Origin: Hyphomicrobium album
GTDB lineage: Bacteria > Pseudomonadota > Alphaproteobacteria > Rhizobiales > Hyphomicrobiaceae
Reading direction: 5' to 3'
NCBI RefSeq assembly: GCF_009708035.1
Contig: NZ_WMBQ01000002.1
Coordinates: forward strand, 1,054,001-1,118,000
DNA length: 64,000 nucleotides
The position numbers were made by a program, and so were the translations under genes. Positions 1 through 8,078 of this stretch are shown here, one piece after another (within the stretch, counting starts at the first letter, position 1; every line of letters starts with the position of its first letter). Below the pieces are notes generated by a model that had not been told where the DNA came from, ran no database searches, and saw nothing but the letters and a program-made list of their open reading frames with translations.

Positions 1-1
1 G

Positions 2-298
2 TGTCCGCCGGATGCCGTGACCGGCATCGAGGTGACGCGGCAGGGCCGGCGCGACCAGGCCTCGCTGCGCATCGACCAGCGCTCCGATCCCTGGGGCATG
101 CCGTACTTCTGGTTCAACTTCGAGCGCCCGCCGTCGACGATGGTGGCCGGTACCGACCTCGCGGCCATTGACCAACGCCGCATATCGGTGACGCCGCTGT
201 GCCTCAATCTCACGCACGAGCCGACGTGCCGAGCGCTGGAGCAGGTGTTCAAGCCGGTTGCCGCGCGCAAGCGCACCGCCGGCGGCGACAGTCTCTGA
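2..298 (+). CDS. surE: 5'/3'-nucleotidase SurE, C-terminal part (cut by window start)
   Basis: This is the last 98 codons of a reading frame that is open at the left edge. The visible residues begin CPPD and continue V-T-R-Q-G-R-R-D, then a TDLAAI segment followed by ISVTPL and a short LTH stretch. This is the conserved tail of SurE, a metal-dependent nucleoside-monophosphate phosphatase. The catalytic Asp-Asp and Asn metal ligands lie in the N-terminal half, outside the window. An NlpD-like lipoprotein gene follows about 250 bases downstream on the same strand, the usual surE neighbour, although the pcm gene often found between them is absent. Identity is firm; the start cannot be given. Confidence 0.9.
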   Translation, partial: CPPDAVTGIEVTRQGRRDQASLRIDQRSDPWGMPYFWFNFERPPSTMVAGTDLAAIDQRRISVTPLCLNLTHEPTCRALEQVFKPVAARKRTAGGDSL

Positions 299-546
299 GC
301 AGACGCGCTGTTCGTTCAGCCAGCGTTCAGCCATTCGCCATCGCGGCGCCGCGATGCCGACGCCGCAACGTCCTCAACAATGCACAATGGCTGCATAAAT
401 TGCTCGCTGTCGGCGGGACGCATTGTGCGTCTCCGACGTTCGCCCAGCGGGTTCTTCCAATGCGTTTTCATCAGCCCTGCTGCCACCTTTAAGGGTCCGT
501 TAACCCCTTAAGGATTAATGGAAGGTTGGCAGTAAAGGTGCGTATC

Positions 547-2088
547 ATGATGCGTTTTATGCGTTTCAAGAACCGCGGTGCGTCGATCGCCCAACAAGCG
601 GGCCGCGCCGGCGCCATCCTTCTCGCCACCCTGGCAGGTGGCTGCAGCGCCTCGATCTCGGGCTTCGATTTCCCGAGCTTCAGCCTCAACGACGATCCCA
701 AGCCGCAGCAGACCGCATCCGCATCCGGGCGCGGCAACCCAAGCTATTTGGGTAACGACGGCTATGGCAGCGGCGGTAGCGGCTACAACAACCCGCGTAC
801 CAACCGCGAAAGCAGCGTGAGCACGCAGGCGCTCCCGGACGCGACGCCGTCGTCGGGCTATTCCGGCTATTCCGGGGGCCGCACCGGCACGAACTACGCC
901 GCCAACAACGGTCGCTACGACAACCAAGCGCCGCCGTCGAACGCGAACGCGGGCAGCGGCAGCAACGGCCGCTACGACGCGCAGCCGTCGAACTCGTACA
1001 CCTCGGGCGGCCGCTACGGCACGGTGCCCCCGGCGTCGACCGCCTCGACCAACCGCTACGATCCTCAGCCGACGCCGTCGCTCGCCAACCCGGGCGATAC
1101 GGTCGAGGTGCAGTCGGGCGATACGCTCTACGGCATCGCGCGCCGCCACAATGTGGCGGTTGCCGAGCTGATGCAGCTCAACAACATGTCGAGCCCCAAC
1201 CTGAAGCTCGGCCAGCGGCTGTACCTGCCGCAGGGCGTTGCCGCGAGCCGTTCGCCGTCGCCGCCGCCGGTGCAGACGGCGAGCATCCAGCCGCCGCCGC
1301 TGCCGCCCTCGGGCGATCTCAACGGCAAGTACAACAGCAGCTACACGGTTCGCCCCGGAGATTCCATCTATGGGATTTCCCGCACGTACGGCGTGCCCGT
1401 CACCGAGCTGCAGCAGGCCAACGGCATCACCGACTCGCGCGGCGTCAAGGCCGGCGCCGTGCTGCGCGTGCCCGGTGGCGGCAACGGCTCAGCGCAGCAG
1501 CCGCTGCAGCAAGTCGCCGTGGCGCCGCCTGCACAGCAGGGCCCCGGATCGCCGTCGTATCAGAGCGATATCCCCTCGACGCACCAGCCGACCATCATCA
1601 ATGGCTCGGGTAGCGGAGCTCCGGCACCCTACACACAAGTAACGACGCGCAGCGCCAATAACGTGGCGACAGGTGCGGTTGCGCCGCCGCCCCGCCAATC
1701 GTCGGGTAGCGATAAGCTGCGCTGGCCGGCGAGCGGACGAATCATCACCGGCTTCGGCCAACGCTCCGACGGCACCCACAACGACGGCATCAATCTGTCG
1801 GTGCCGCAGGGCACGTCGGTGCACGCCGCCGAGTCCGGCACCGTCGCCTACGCCGGCTCGGAGCTGAAGGGCTACGGCAACCTGATCCTTCTGCGCCACG
1901 ACAACGGGTGGGTCACTGCCTACGCGCACAACGACCAGCTCAACGTGAAGCGCGGCGACAAGGTGCAGCGCGGACAGGTGATCGCCACGGCAGGCCGTAC
2001 CGGCTCCGTCGATCAGCCGCAGGTGCACTTCGAGCTGCGCCAGGGATCGAAACCGGTCGACCCCGTGCCGTTCCTCGAGCCGCTCTAA
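547..2088 (+). CDS. nlpD: NlpD-like lipoprotein: two LysM domains and a degenerate M23 domain
   Basis: A 513-residue envelope protein. The N-terminus has a hydrophobic signal ending in the lipobox LAGGC, so it is probably a lipoprotein. A long Ser/Gly/Asn/Tyr-rich linker follows. Two LysM peptidoglycan-binding domains lie at about residues 185-228 and 266-309, and a C-terminal LytM/M23 domain spans about 398-510. In the M23 domain the usual HxxxD metal site reads HNDGIN, with Asn where the Asp ligand should be. The later AHND and VHFELR segments remain. Such degenerate domains usually activate amidases rather than cut peptidoglycan (family knowledge). I chose the ATG at 547, preceded by AAAGGTG; a TTG at 526 in the same frame is less likely. 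Position after surE supports the call. Confidence 0.85.
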   Translation: MMRFMRFKNRGASIAQQAGRAGAILLATLAGGCSASISGFDFPSFSLNDDPKPQQTASASGRGNPSYLGNDGYGSGGSGYNNPRTNRESSVSTQALPDATPSSGYSGYSGGRTGTNYAANNGRYDNQAPPSNANAGSGSNGRYDAQPSNSYTSGGRYGTVPPASTASTNRYDPQPTPSLANPGDTVEVQSGDTLYGIARRHNVAVAELMQLNNMSSPNLKLGQRLYLPQGVAASRSPSPPPVQTASIQPPPLPPSGDLNGKYNSSYTVRPGDSIYGISRTYGVPVTELQQANGITDSRGVKAGAVLRVPGGGNGSAQQPLQQVAVAPPAQQGPGSPSYQSDIPSTHQPTIINGSGSGAPAPYTQVTTRSANNVATGAVAPPPRQSSGSDKLRWPASGRIITGFGQRSDGTHNDGINLSVPQGTSVHAAESGTVAYAGSELKGYGNLILLRHDNGWVTAYAHNDQLNVKRGDKVQRGQVIATAGRTGSVDQPQVHFELRQGSKPVDPVPFLEPL

Positions 2089-2115
2089 TTCAATTTGGGT
2101 GCTGGAAAAGAGAAT

Positions 2116-2142
2116 GGTGTCAGACCGCGAAGGTCTGACACC
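2116..2142 (+). terminator. Perfect hairpin downstream of nlpD-like gene
   Basis: GGTGTCAGACC, a 5-base loop and GGTCTGACACC form an 11-bp perfect stem starting 27 bases after the stop codon. Only a short T run (GTTTG) follows, so this is either a weak intrinsic terminator or a dispersed palindromic (REP-like) element. Confidence 0.5.
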
Positions 2143-2266
2143 GTTTGCGGCGCTTGCGGCCGTCTGACCGGCTGGACCGGTAACGACGTTTAGATCAGAG
2201 TCGCGCGGACGATAGAAGAGTCATTTGTGCAACGCGCGACTTGGCTCTTTGCAACGCTCGCATCAC

Positions 2267-3076
2267 TCAGCTCTTGTCGACGCGCTGCATCAGCGCCATC
2301 GCCGCGTGCGGCGCGCGCACCTTGCCCTCGTGGATGAAGTAGACGAACGCGTCGCGCGGTTTTTTCGCGGGCTTCGCCTTCGTGTCGACGAGCGGCAGGT
2401 CTTGCGGCACGCCGCCCTCAGCCCACGTGTTAAAGCGCGCTGCCCAAGTATCGAGCGCCTTTGGAGCGTAGCCGGTCGTCACTTCGTCCTTGCCCTTCTG
2501 CAGCCGCGCGTAGATGAAATCGCCGGTGACGTCGGCGATTTCCGGGTAGGTCTCGTGCTCGGCGTAGACGATCGGCACGCCGTGATCGCGGGCGAGCGCG
2601 ATGAACTCGGGCACGCAGAAGCTGGCGTGGCGCACCTCGACGACGTGGCGCACGGCAGCATTGCCGACTTGGTGCGGCAGCAGCTCGAGAAACGCGCCAA
2701 AATCGGCGGCGTCGAACTTCTTGGTCGCCGCGAACTGCCAGAGGATGGGCCCGAGCTTGGCGCCCAATTCCAGCGGGCCTGAATCGATGAAGCGGTTGAT
2801 CGAGTCGCCGGCCTCGGCGAGCACGCGGCGGTTCACGGCGTAGCGCGGCCCCTTGAGCGAGAACACGAAGCCGTCGGGCGTTTCGCTCGCCCACTTGGCG
2901 AACGTCGCCGGTGTCTGCGTGCGGTAGAACGTGCCGTTCACCTCGATGGTCGGCACGTGCTGGGCCGCGTAGCTGAGCTCCTTCGCGTGCGCCAGCTTGT
3001 CGGGATAGAACGTGCCGCGCCAGGGCTCGAACGTCCAGCCGCCCATGCCGGCCCGGATGCTTCCCCGCTTTGCCAT
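2267..3076 (-). CDS. DUF72 (YecE-like) family protein
   Basis: 269 residues of the DUF72 TIM-barrel family. The N-terminus carries the typical GMGGWTFEPWRGTFYP signature, followed by EVNGTFYR, SLKGPRYAV and a VEVRHASF segment, all family landmarks. The biochemical function of the family is not established, so none is assigned. The open frame runs much further upstream, but the ATG at 3076 has GGAGACGAGG just before it and begins exactly where the family begins. The gene diverges from the cupin gene at 3251. Confidence 0.85.
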   Translation of the reverse strand: MAKRGSIRAGMGGWTFEPWRGTFYPDKLAHAKELSYAAQHVPTIEVNGTFYRTQTPATFAKWASETPDGFVFSLKGPRYAVNRRVLAEAGDSINRFIDSGPLELGAKLGPILWQFAATKKFDAADFGAFLELLPHQVGNAAVRHVVEVRHASFCVPEFIALARDHGVPIVYAEHETYPEIADVTGDFIYARLQKGKDEVTTGYAPKALDTWAARFNTWAEGGVPQDLPLVDTKAKPAKKPRDAFVYFIHEGKVRAPHAAMALMQRVDKS

Positions 3077-3250
3077 ACGAACCTCGTCTCCTTGCGCTGG
3101 GCGACGGTGGCAACCCCGCTGCCGCAGGTCAAGGCGCCCGTAACAAGCCGATAGAAGCATTTCGAAGCGAATGCGGGTTCCGCGCGCAACCCGACTACAA
3201 CCGGCATGGGCCGATGCATTTGCCAGCGAGGACGAGCAAGGGAGATCACC

Positions 3251-3745
3251 ATGATTCCGCACACGAGTTCGCCGGCGAAGGCTACGAGCATCAAGCGCGG
3301 CGCGAGCAAGGCGTCCCGGACGGAAAGTCCAGTCGTCGATTCCAACACGATGGCGCGCATCAAGGTTGGCAGCGTCGACGACAAGACAATCGATTGGCGC
3401 GCATCGTTCGCGAGCTGCGGCGGCAATCACGCTTCGCAGTCGTCGACCATCGTCTACGAGATCGCGCCGGGCGGCCACCTCGGCTGGCACACGGACGCGA
3501 CCGAGGAGACGCAGTACATCGTCTCGGGCACCGGCGAGCTGTTGATGGAAGATGGCAAATATCCCGTCGGTCCGGGCAGCGTCTTCGTGCTGCCGACCAA
3601 CGTGCGCCACGACCTCGCCAATACCGGCAAGGAGCCGCTGCGTGCGGTCGCCTTCTTCGCCGCGGCCATGTTTACCCAGGACTTCGACAGCGTGATGCTG
3701 CCGCCGAAGTCCCATATCCTCGGCACCCCCAACCGCGAGGGCTAG
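3251..3745 (+). CDS. Cupin-domain protein
   Basis: 164 residues with one small beta-barrel cupin domain at about 60-150. The metal-binding pattern is visible as GWHTDATEETQYIVSG (H and E ligands), and a second His lies in the VRHDL segment. The first ~40 residues are basic and low in complexity. The start at 3251 follows AGGGAGATCACC. Cupins of this form are often sugar- or small-molecule-binding proteins, and no substrate can be inferred. The next gene, a PNPOx-family protein, follows 59 bases later on the same strand. Confidence 0.8.
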   Translation: MIPHTSSPAKATSIKRGASKASRTESPVVDSNTMARIKVGSVDDKTIDWRASFASCGGNHASQSSTIVYEIAPGGHLGWHTDATEETQYIVSGTGELLMEDGKYPVGPGSVFVLPTNVRHDLANTGKEPLRAVAFFAAAMFTQDFDSVMLPPKSHILGTPNREG

Positions 3746-3804
3746 GCCCAGGAACGATCTGGCGGGGCGCGCATTTTCGCCTGGGAACCCCAGGGAGTGC
3801 TCAC

Positions 3805-4305
3805 ATGCCCGTCGACACCCAGAAGCACCTATATGATCTGGTGAAGCATTTCGGGACGGCGATGGTGATCACACGCCGTCCCGACGGCCGCGCGCACGCG
3901 CGTCCCATGGCGGTGGCGCAGCTTGAGGCTGGCCTCAACGCCTACTTCGCCACGAGCATCGACTCGCCGAAAGTCGGCGAGATCGAAAACGATCCACGGG
4001 TCGCCATCGCCTTTCAGAGCCACTCTGAGGATGCGGTCATGTATGGCAAGGCGACGATCGTGCGCGATCGCGACCTCATCCACAGGCTTTGGTCGGAGCC
4101 CTGGCGTCTGTGGTTCCCCAAAGGCAAGGACGACCCGTCCATCTGCCTCGTCCACTTCGAACCTGAGGAAGGTGAGTATTGGGATCGCAGCGGGACGGAA
4201 GGCATCGGCTTTCTGTTCGAGGCTGGCAAGGCGCTCATGCAGGGGCGCAAGGCGGACGTGGAAGACGATCCCAAGCAGCACGCGAAGGTGCGCCTGGTGA
4301 AGTAG
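3805..4305 (+). CDS. Pyridoxamine 5'-phosphate oxidase-family (flavin-binding split barrel) protein
   Basis: 166 residues matching the general-stress-protein-26 branch of the PNPOx split-barrel family. Landmarks are AMVITRRPDGRAHARPM, an ATSIDSPKVGEIENDP segment and YGKATIVRD. Members bind FMN or FAD and are often stress-induced (family knowledge). The ATG at 3805 is preceded by CAGGGAG. It probably shares an operon with the upstream cupin gene. A GGAAC-N16-CATT sequence sits just upstream at about 3734, one base off the EcfG promoter consensus, and I do not score it. Confidence 0.8.
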   Translation: MPVDTQKHLYDLVKHFGTAMVITRRPDGRAHARPMAVAQLEAGLNAYFATSIDSPKVGEIENDPRVAIAFQSHSEDAVMYGKATIVRDRDLIHRLWSEPWRLWFPKGKDDPSICLVHFEPEEGEYWDRSGTEGIGFLFEAGKALMQGRKADVEDDPKQHAKVRLVK

Positions 4306-4372
4306 CAGCGCCGCTCGCCAGCGGTATTCAAGTCAGGGCCGCGATGGGGCTGCGGTGTTGGCGAGAGATTGC

Positions 4373-5161
4373 TCAACTTCCTTCGTCGGGGATCTGCAGG
4401 GTCGTGCCGCAGGCCTTGCAATGCACGGCATCGGAGTCGTGGCGCATGAGCGCGCAGGTGGGGCAACGGAAGCGTACCTTGTGCGGTGCCACCAGCACGC
4501 GCACCAGCATCAAGAACAACGTCACGCCGAGGATCATGATGACGATCGAGATGAAGCGGCCGAACGTGCCTTGGAGCGTGATGTCGCCGAAGCCCGTCGT
4601 GGTCAGCGCGGTGACCGTGAAGTAGAGCGCATCGACGTAGTTGTTGATGCCGGGGTTTCGCCCGTATTGGCTCGCGTAAACGATGCCGCTCATGATGAAC
4701 AGGAACACGGCGAGATTGACGGTGGCGAGGATGACCTCCTCGTTGCGGCGGAACCAGCGGCTGTCCTGTCGTAGCCTGGCGAGCAGCTCGTAGGTGTGTA
4801 GGAGACGGACCGTGCGTAGGATTCGCAGGAAGCCCGCCGCTTCCCCGGCCACGGGAGCGAGAAACGAGACGATGGCTGCCATATCGGCGAGCGAGGCTGG
4901 GTGTACCAGCTCGCGCAAGCGGTTGCGGCTGATTGCCAATCGCGCCAGGAAGTCGGCGAGGATCACGATGCCGAAGGCGATGTCGAGCCGTTCGAGCACG
5001 GGGTTATTCGGCATGAACGACGTCGCGACGATGAACAGGATCGTGACGATGTCGAAGGCCACAAGTGCGTAGCGGAAGCGCTGGGCAGTGCGCGCATCTG
5101 ATTCATAGAAATAGCGCAGCGTCTCGACGATGCCGGTGGGCTTCGGGTTTGGCTTCAGCAT
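4373..5161 (-). CDS. Voltage-gated-type K+ channel protein with C-terminal zinc ribbon
   Basis: 262 residues. There are four hydrophobic voltage-sensor-like segments, an Arg-containing LRILRTVRLL helix resembling S4, then a pore loop with the filter TTTGFGDI between two further membrane helices. This is the six-helix KCh layout. GFGD instead of GYGD is a known variant of the potassium filter. The tail carries two CxxC pairs (CPTC and CKAC), a likely zinc ribbon. I chose the ATG at 5161 rather than the longer GTG at 5233, because an exact EcfG-type promoter lies at 5195-5220 and would place transcription downstream of 5233. Confidence 0.85.
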   Translation of the reverse strand: MLKPNPKPTGIVETLRYFYESDARTAQRFRYALVAFDIVTILFIVATSFMPNNPVLERLDIAFGIVILADFLARLAISRNRLRELVHPASLADMAAIVSFLAPVAGEAAGFLRILRTVRLLHTYELLARLRQDSRWFRRNEEVILATVNLAVFLFIMSGIVYASQYGRNPGINNYVDALYFTVTALTTTGFGDITLQGTFGRFISIVIMILGVTLFLMLVRVLVAPHKVRFRCPTCALMRHDSDAVHCKACGTTLQIPDEGS

Positions 5162-5194
5162 GGACTTGCCTGGCGATATTGCGGCAAGCCGAAC

Positions 5195-5220
5195 AACGGA
5201 CTTATCACGCTCTTCGTTCC
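5195..5220 (-). promoter_or_regulatory. Candidate EcfG (general stress response) promoter for the ion-channel gene
   Basis: On the minus strand the sequence reads GGAAC, 17 bases, then CGTT, which exactly matches the alphaproteobacterial EcfG consensus GGAAC-N16/17-CGTT. The -10 box ends 34 bases before the ATG at 5161. The sigma factor is not encoded in this window. Confidence 0.55.
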
Positions 5221-5251
5221 AAGACCGGTCCACGTGCCGCCAGACGCGCCG

Positions 5252-6361
5252 CTAGGGCAACGGTTGACCTCCGCCGGCGACCGAGCGCCAGACACTGTCG
5301 TCTATGGCTTCGAGCACGAGGATGCGGGTCGGCCCGTCGGCCGGCTGAAGCGTCGTCGGCGGTAGCGTGATCTTGGCGCGCGCGCCCGTCTGGCCGCTGA
5401 AGCCGATGCGCTCGGGGCGGAACTGCGACGCCCAGGCGTAGGAATACTTGTTCTCGATCGCCGTGGGGCCGAGGGCTGCGAGCGCCGCGCCGTCCCACTT
5501 CGCCAGCGTCTGGCCCGAGCCGTCGAGCAGCGAGGCGGCGACGATGTAGGCCGCGCCCGTGTCGGGACCCGCATTGACGTACGCATCGAAGGTTACGCTG
5601 CCGTCGGCCGCGACCATCGGCGCCGACAGGGCGATGTGGTGGCGGTGGAAGTTGGTGCGCGAGTGCAGCGGCGAGACGACCGCGCCGAAGAGAATGTGAT
5701 AGCTCAGCACGGTGAAGGCGATGCAGCCGACGCTGAGCCATACCGCCAGCTTGCGAACGTCCTGGGCGGGGAGCGGGCCGCTGGTGATCCAAGGCACCCA
5801 GGGCCGCCGATCGCCGGCGTGCGTCTGCACGAAGAAGCGATTGTCGAGCGCGTAGGCGCCGCTGCCGGCGAGAAATACCGCCGAACTCATGGCGACGCCC
5901 GATACGGCCATCGTCCATTCGTCGAGGCAGGTCGAGCCCATCCAGCCGAAGATCAGCATCAGCGCGACGTTGAGCCCGATGCTGACGAAAGCGGCGAGGC
6001 GCGTGACGAGACCGAACATCAGGCCCAGTCCCACCGCGAGCTCGGCAAGCGTCCACAGCCACACCGAGGTTACGATCAGGTCGTGGTGGCTGAGCGTCCA
6101 CTCGATCGGCGTCTGCACCCACAGCGCGCCAGGTACCGCGTGGGTCAATTTCGCCGCCACGTAGCCGGGGATGTCGAAGTCGAGCTTCACCGCGTGATCG
6201 ACGCCGGCGACGTCGTGATAGTCGTAGATCAGCCGGCGGCTGGCACCACCCCAGAAGATGAAGCCCTGCACGAAGCGCGTGCCGAGAAGGATGAGGGCAG
6301 CGAGCGAGAAATCCGCCGCCGTGAACGCGCTGTCCCGCGTCGCCTGCTCTGCGTGCGCCAT
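5252..6361 (-). CDS. TQO small subunit DoxD/DoxA-type fused membrane protein
   Basis: 369 residues. The first ~180 are a DoxD/DoxX-like four-helix membrane domain with GTRFVQGFIFWGGASRRLIY, and a long WTLAELAVGLGLMFGLV helix. After another membrane helix (about 210-228), a roughly 140-residue extracytoplasmic domain resembles DoxA, with ITLPPTTLQPADG near its end. In Acidianus the two are separate subunits of thiosulfate:quinone oxidoreductase, and fused bacterial versions are annotated as TQO small subunit. Enzymatic thiosulfate oxidation is not shown by the sequence, and no other sulfur-oxidation gene is adjacent. The gene ends about 90 bases upstream of the ion-channel start and diverges from the cupin gene at 6456. 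Confidence 0.8.
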   Translation of the reverse strand: MAHAEQATRDSAFTAADFSLAALILLGTRFVQGFIFWGGASRRLIYDYHDVAGVDHAVKLDFDIPGYVAAKLTHAVPGALWVQTPIEWTLSHHDLIVTSVWLWTLAELAVGLGLMFGLVTRLAAFVSIGLNVALMLIFGWMGSTCLDEWTMAVSGVAMSSAVFLAGSGAYALDNRFFVQTHAGDRRPWVPWITSGPLPAQDVRKLAVWLSVGCIAFTVLSYHILFGAVVSPLHSRTNFHRHHIALSAPMVAADGSVTFDAYVNAGPDTGAAYIVAASLLDGSGQTLAKWDGAALAALGPTAIENKYSYAWASQFRPERIGFSGQTGARAKITLPPTTLQPADGPTRILVLEAIDDSVWRSVAGGGQPLP

Positions 6362-6455
6362 GCAACCGCTCCCTCTGCCAATGCCGGTGCAACCTTGCGC
6401 CGGATAGGATAAGACCGGATTACAACGACGAGACGATTATGGGTAGGGCGACGCG

Positions 6456-6878
6456 ATGAACGACCGGCGCAGCATGGGCAGCTTCGACATCGCCGAGATC
6501 GCCGCCTCGCTGCCCGAGCACGCGACGACCCTGCTGGTCGACCGCTATCTGACCGACCGCCCGTCGGCAAGCGCGCGGGTGTTCCGCGTCTATAGGCCGA
6601 CGCCGCCCCACTACCACGCGCAATGCGATGAATATCTGTACGTTTTCTCCGGACGCGGCACCTTCTGGATGGGCGAGGCCTCGACCAAGGCCGAGTTCGG
6701 GCCGGGCGAGCTTTTGCATTTCGAGCGCGGCACCGTGCACGCGCTACCCGACATTCTGGAGGAGCCGCTGGTGTTCTTGTCGATCGATACACCGCGGCGC
6801 GATCCGAAGGACGTGATCTTCGTCGATCCGAAGGACGGCACGCCCGAAAGCTTCATCCAGCAAAGCGGCGGCTACTGA
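6456..6878 (+). CDS. Cupin-domain protein
   Basis: 140 residues with a single cupin barrel. The motif PPHYHAQCDEYLYVFSG provides the HxH...E metal ligands, and FERGTVHALPD provides the second-motif His. The preceding sequence GGGTAGGGCG is a plausible ribosome site. It is followed 21 bases later by a membrane protein on the same strand. The substrate is unknown. Confidence 0.75.
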   Translation: MNDRRSMGSFDIAEIAASLPEHATTLLVDRYLTDRPSASARVFRVYRPTPPHYHAQCDEYLYVFSGRGTFWMGEASTKAEFGPGELLHFERGTVHALPDILEEPLVFLSIDTPRRDPKDVIFVDPKDGTPESFIQQSGGY

Positions 6879-6899
6879 GCGGGTGCGGGGGGGAGCGAC

Positions 6900-7739
6900 G
6901 TGAGACTGCTGATCCGTACACTGCAGCGCATCGCCATCTTCGCCATCGGCGCGATCAGCATCTGGCTGATCGTTTTCGTCGTCTTCGACTTCGCCGATGC
7001 GGAGCTGCCCATCTATTTCGCGCTGCTCGCGACATACGCGATCGGCGCCTACGTGATCCTGCCGTACGCGGTGCGCATGGGGCTCAAGGTTTTGCAGCGC
7101 CGTCGCGTTCCCAGCTTTACGCTCGCCGCCGACGGGCTGCCGGCCGATCCGGTCAATCTCGTCCTCGTTGGCACGCTGGATGAGCTGCGCGCCGCCTTCG
7201 CCTCGATCGGGTGGGTGGAAGCCGACAAGCTGAACCTCAGAAGCTCGTGGCGCATGGCGAAGTCGTTCTTGTTCAACCGGCCGTATCCCACGGCGCCGTT
7301 CTCGACGCTGTTCCTGTTCGGGCGGGGGCAGGACATCGGTTTTCAGAAAGCGATCGGCGACAGTCCGCGGAAGCGTCATCACGTGCGCTTCTGGGGACGC
7401 AGCATGCACGACGTGGCCGATGTCGACAGTGCAAGCTTCTGGCTCAACACCGACGTGCCGCCTCCCGGTGCAAGCGTTCCTTGGGTCGGCGCCGGCACGC
7501 GCGACACCGGTTTCGGGCTGACCAGCCTGACGTTCCAGATCACGCACGCCACGGATTCCGATACCAACGCCGAGCGCAACTACATCATGGGCGAACTGCG
7601 CGATGCCGACGCCATCGGTGACGTCGTCTCGGTAGAGGCGGGCGACCGTGTCGCGGGGCATCACGTCAACCATTACATCACCGACGGGGACGTGGCCGTG
7701 GCGCCGCTGGGCAAGGGCGCCGCGCTGCCGACGGGATAG
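6900..7739 (+). CDS. LssY C-terminal-domain membrane protein
   Basis: 279 residues. Two hydrophobic segments at about 10-32 and 38-60 anchor the protein. The rest matches the LssY C-terminal domain: VNLVLVGTLDELRAAF, a LFNRPYPTAPFSTLFLFG stretch, then RKRHHVRFWG and a late NAERNYIMGELRDAD-like segment. The domain was named from Legionella LssY and its function is unknown. The start here is the GTG at 6900 preceded by GGGGGGAGCGAC. It is the second gene after the cupin and probably co-transcribed with it. Confidence 0.75.
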   Translation: MRLLIRTLQRIAIFAIGAISIWLIVFVVFDFADAELPIYFALLATYAIGAYVILPYAVRMGLKVLQRRRVPSFTLAADGLPADPVNLVLVGTLDELRAAFASIGWVEADKLNLRSSWRMAKSFLFNRPYPTAPFSTLFLFGRGQDIGFQKAIGDSPRKRHHVRFWGRSMHDVADVDSASFWLNTDVPPPGASVPWVGAGTRDTGFGLTSLTFQITHATDSDTNAERNYIMGELRDADAIGDVVSVEAGDRVAGHHVNHYITDGDVAVAPLGKGAALPTG

Positions 7740-7741
7740 GA

Positions 7742-8002
7742 TCAGCCTTGGCGGTCGCGCCGCTCGAACTCGGCGCGCACAATCTCAGCCAAGGCACGAG
7801 GCAGCGCGTCGAGCTGTCGCTCGGTGCTTGTCTTGAAGCGCTGCAGCTCGCTCTCGGCCGTGTCGAACCTTTCATTGGCTTGTTCCTGAAAGCCCAACAC
7901 AGCGCGATGCACATCGCGGAGCTGTCCGGTCAGAAAGCCGTAGGTGCCTTCCAACTCGCCGACGCGGCGCTTCAAGTCGCGGATTTCGGATTCGACGTCC
8001 AT
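7742..8002 (-). CDS. Short coiled-coil protein, function unknown
   Basis: 86 residues, highly charged, without a signal peptide. It has heptad-like spacing throughout (EIRDLKRRVGELEGTYGFL and later segments), so it is probably one long coiled coil. The ATG at 8002 has TTGGGGAC upstream, and a TTG four codons earlier is less likely. It is convergent with the LssY-type gene, with two bases between the stop codons. The SlyX-like appearance is only superficial. Confidence 0.6.
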   Translation of the reverse strand: MDVESEIRDLKRRVGELEGTYGFLTGQLRDVHRAVLGFQEQANERFDTAESELQRFKTSTERQLDALPRALAEIVRAEFERRDRQG

Positions 8003-8078
8003 GCACGTCCCCAATCGAACGCAGGAACATTACAAGAACAAGAGTGGCAATGCAACCCGAAAGTGCCGCGCGGCGGCC

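Noticed and set aside
3734-3758. GGAAC-N16-CATT before the PNPOx gene as an EcfG promoter
   Set aside because: The -10 box differs at a conserved position and the match lies just after the upstream stop codon; kept below the reporting threshold.
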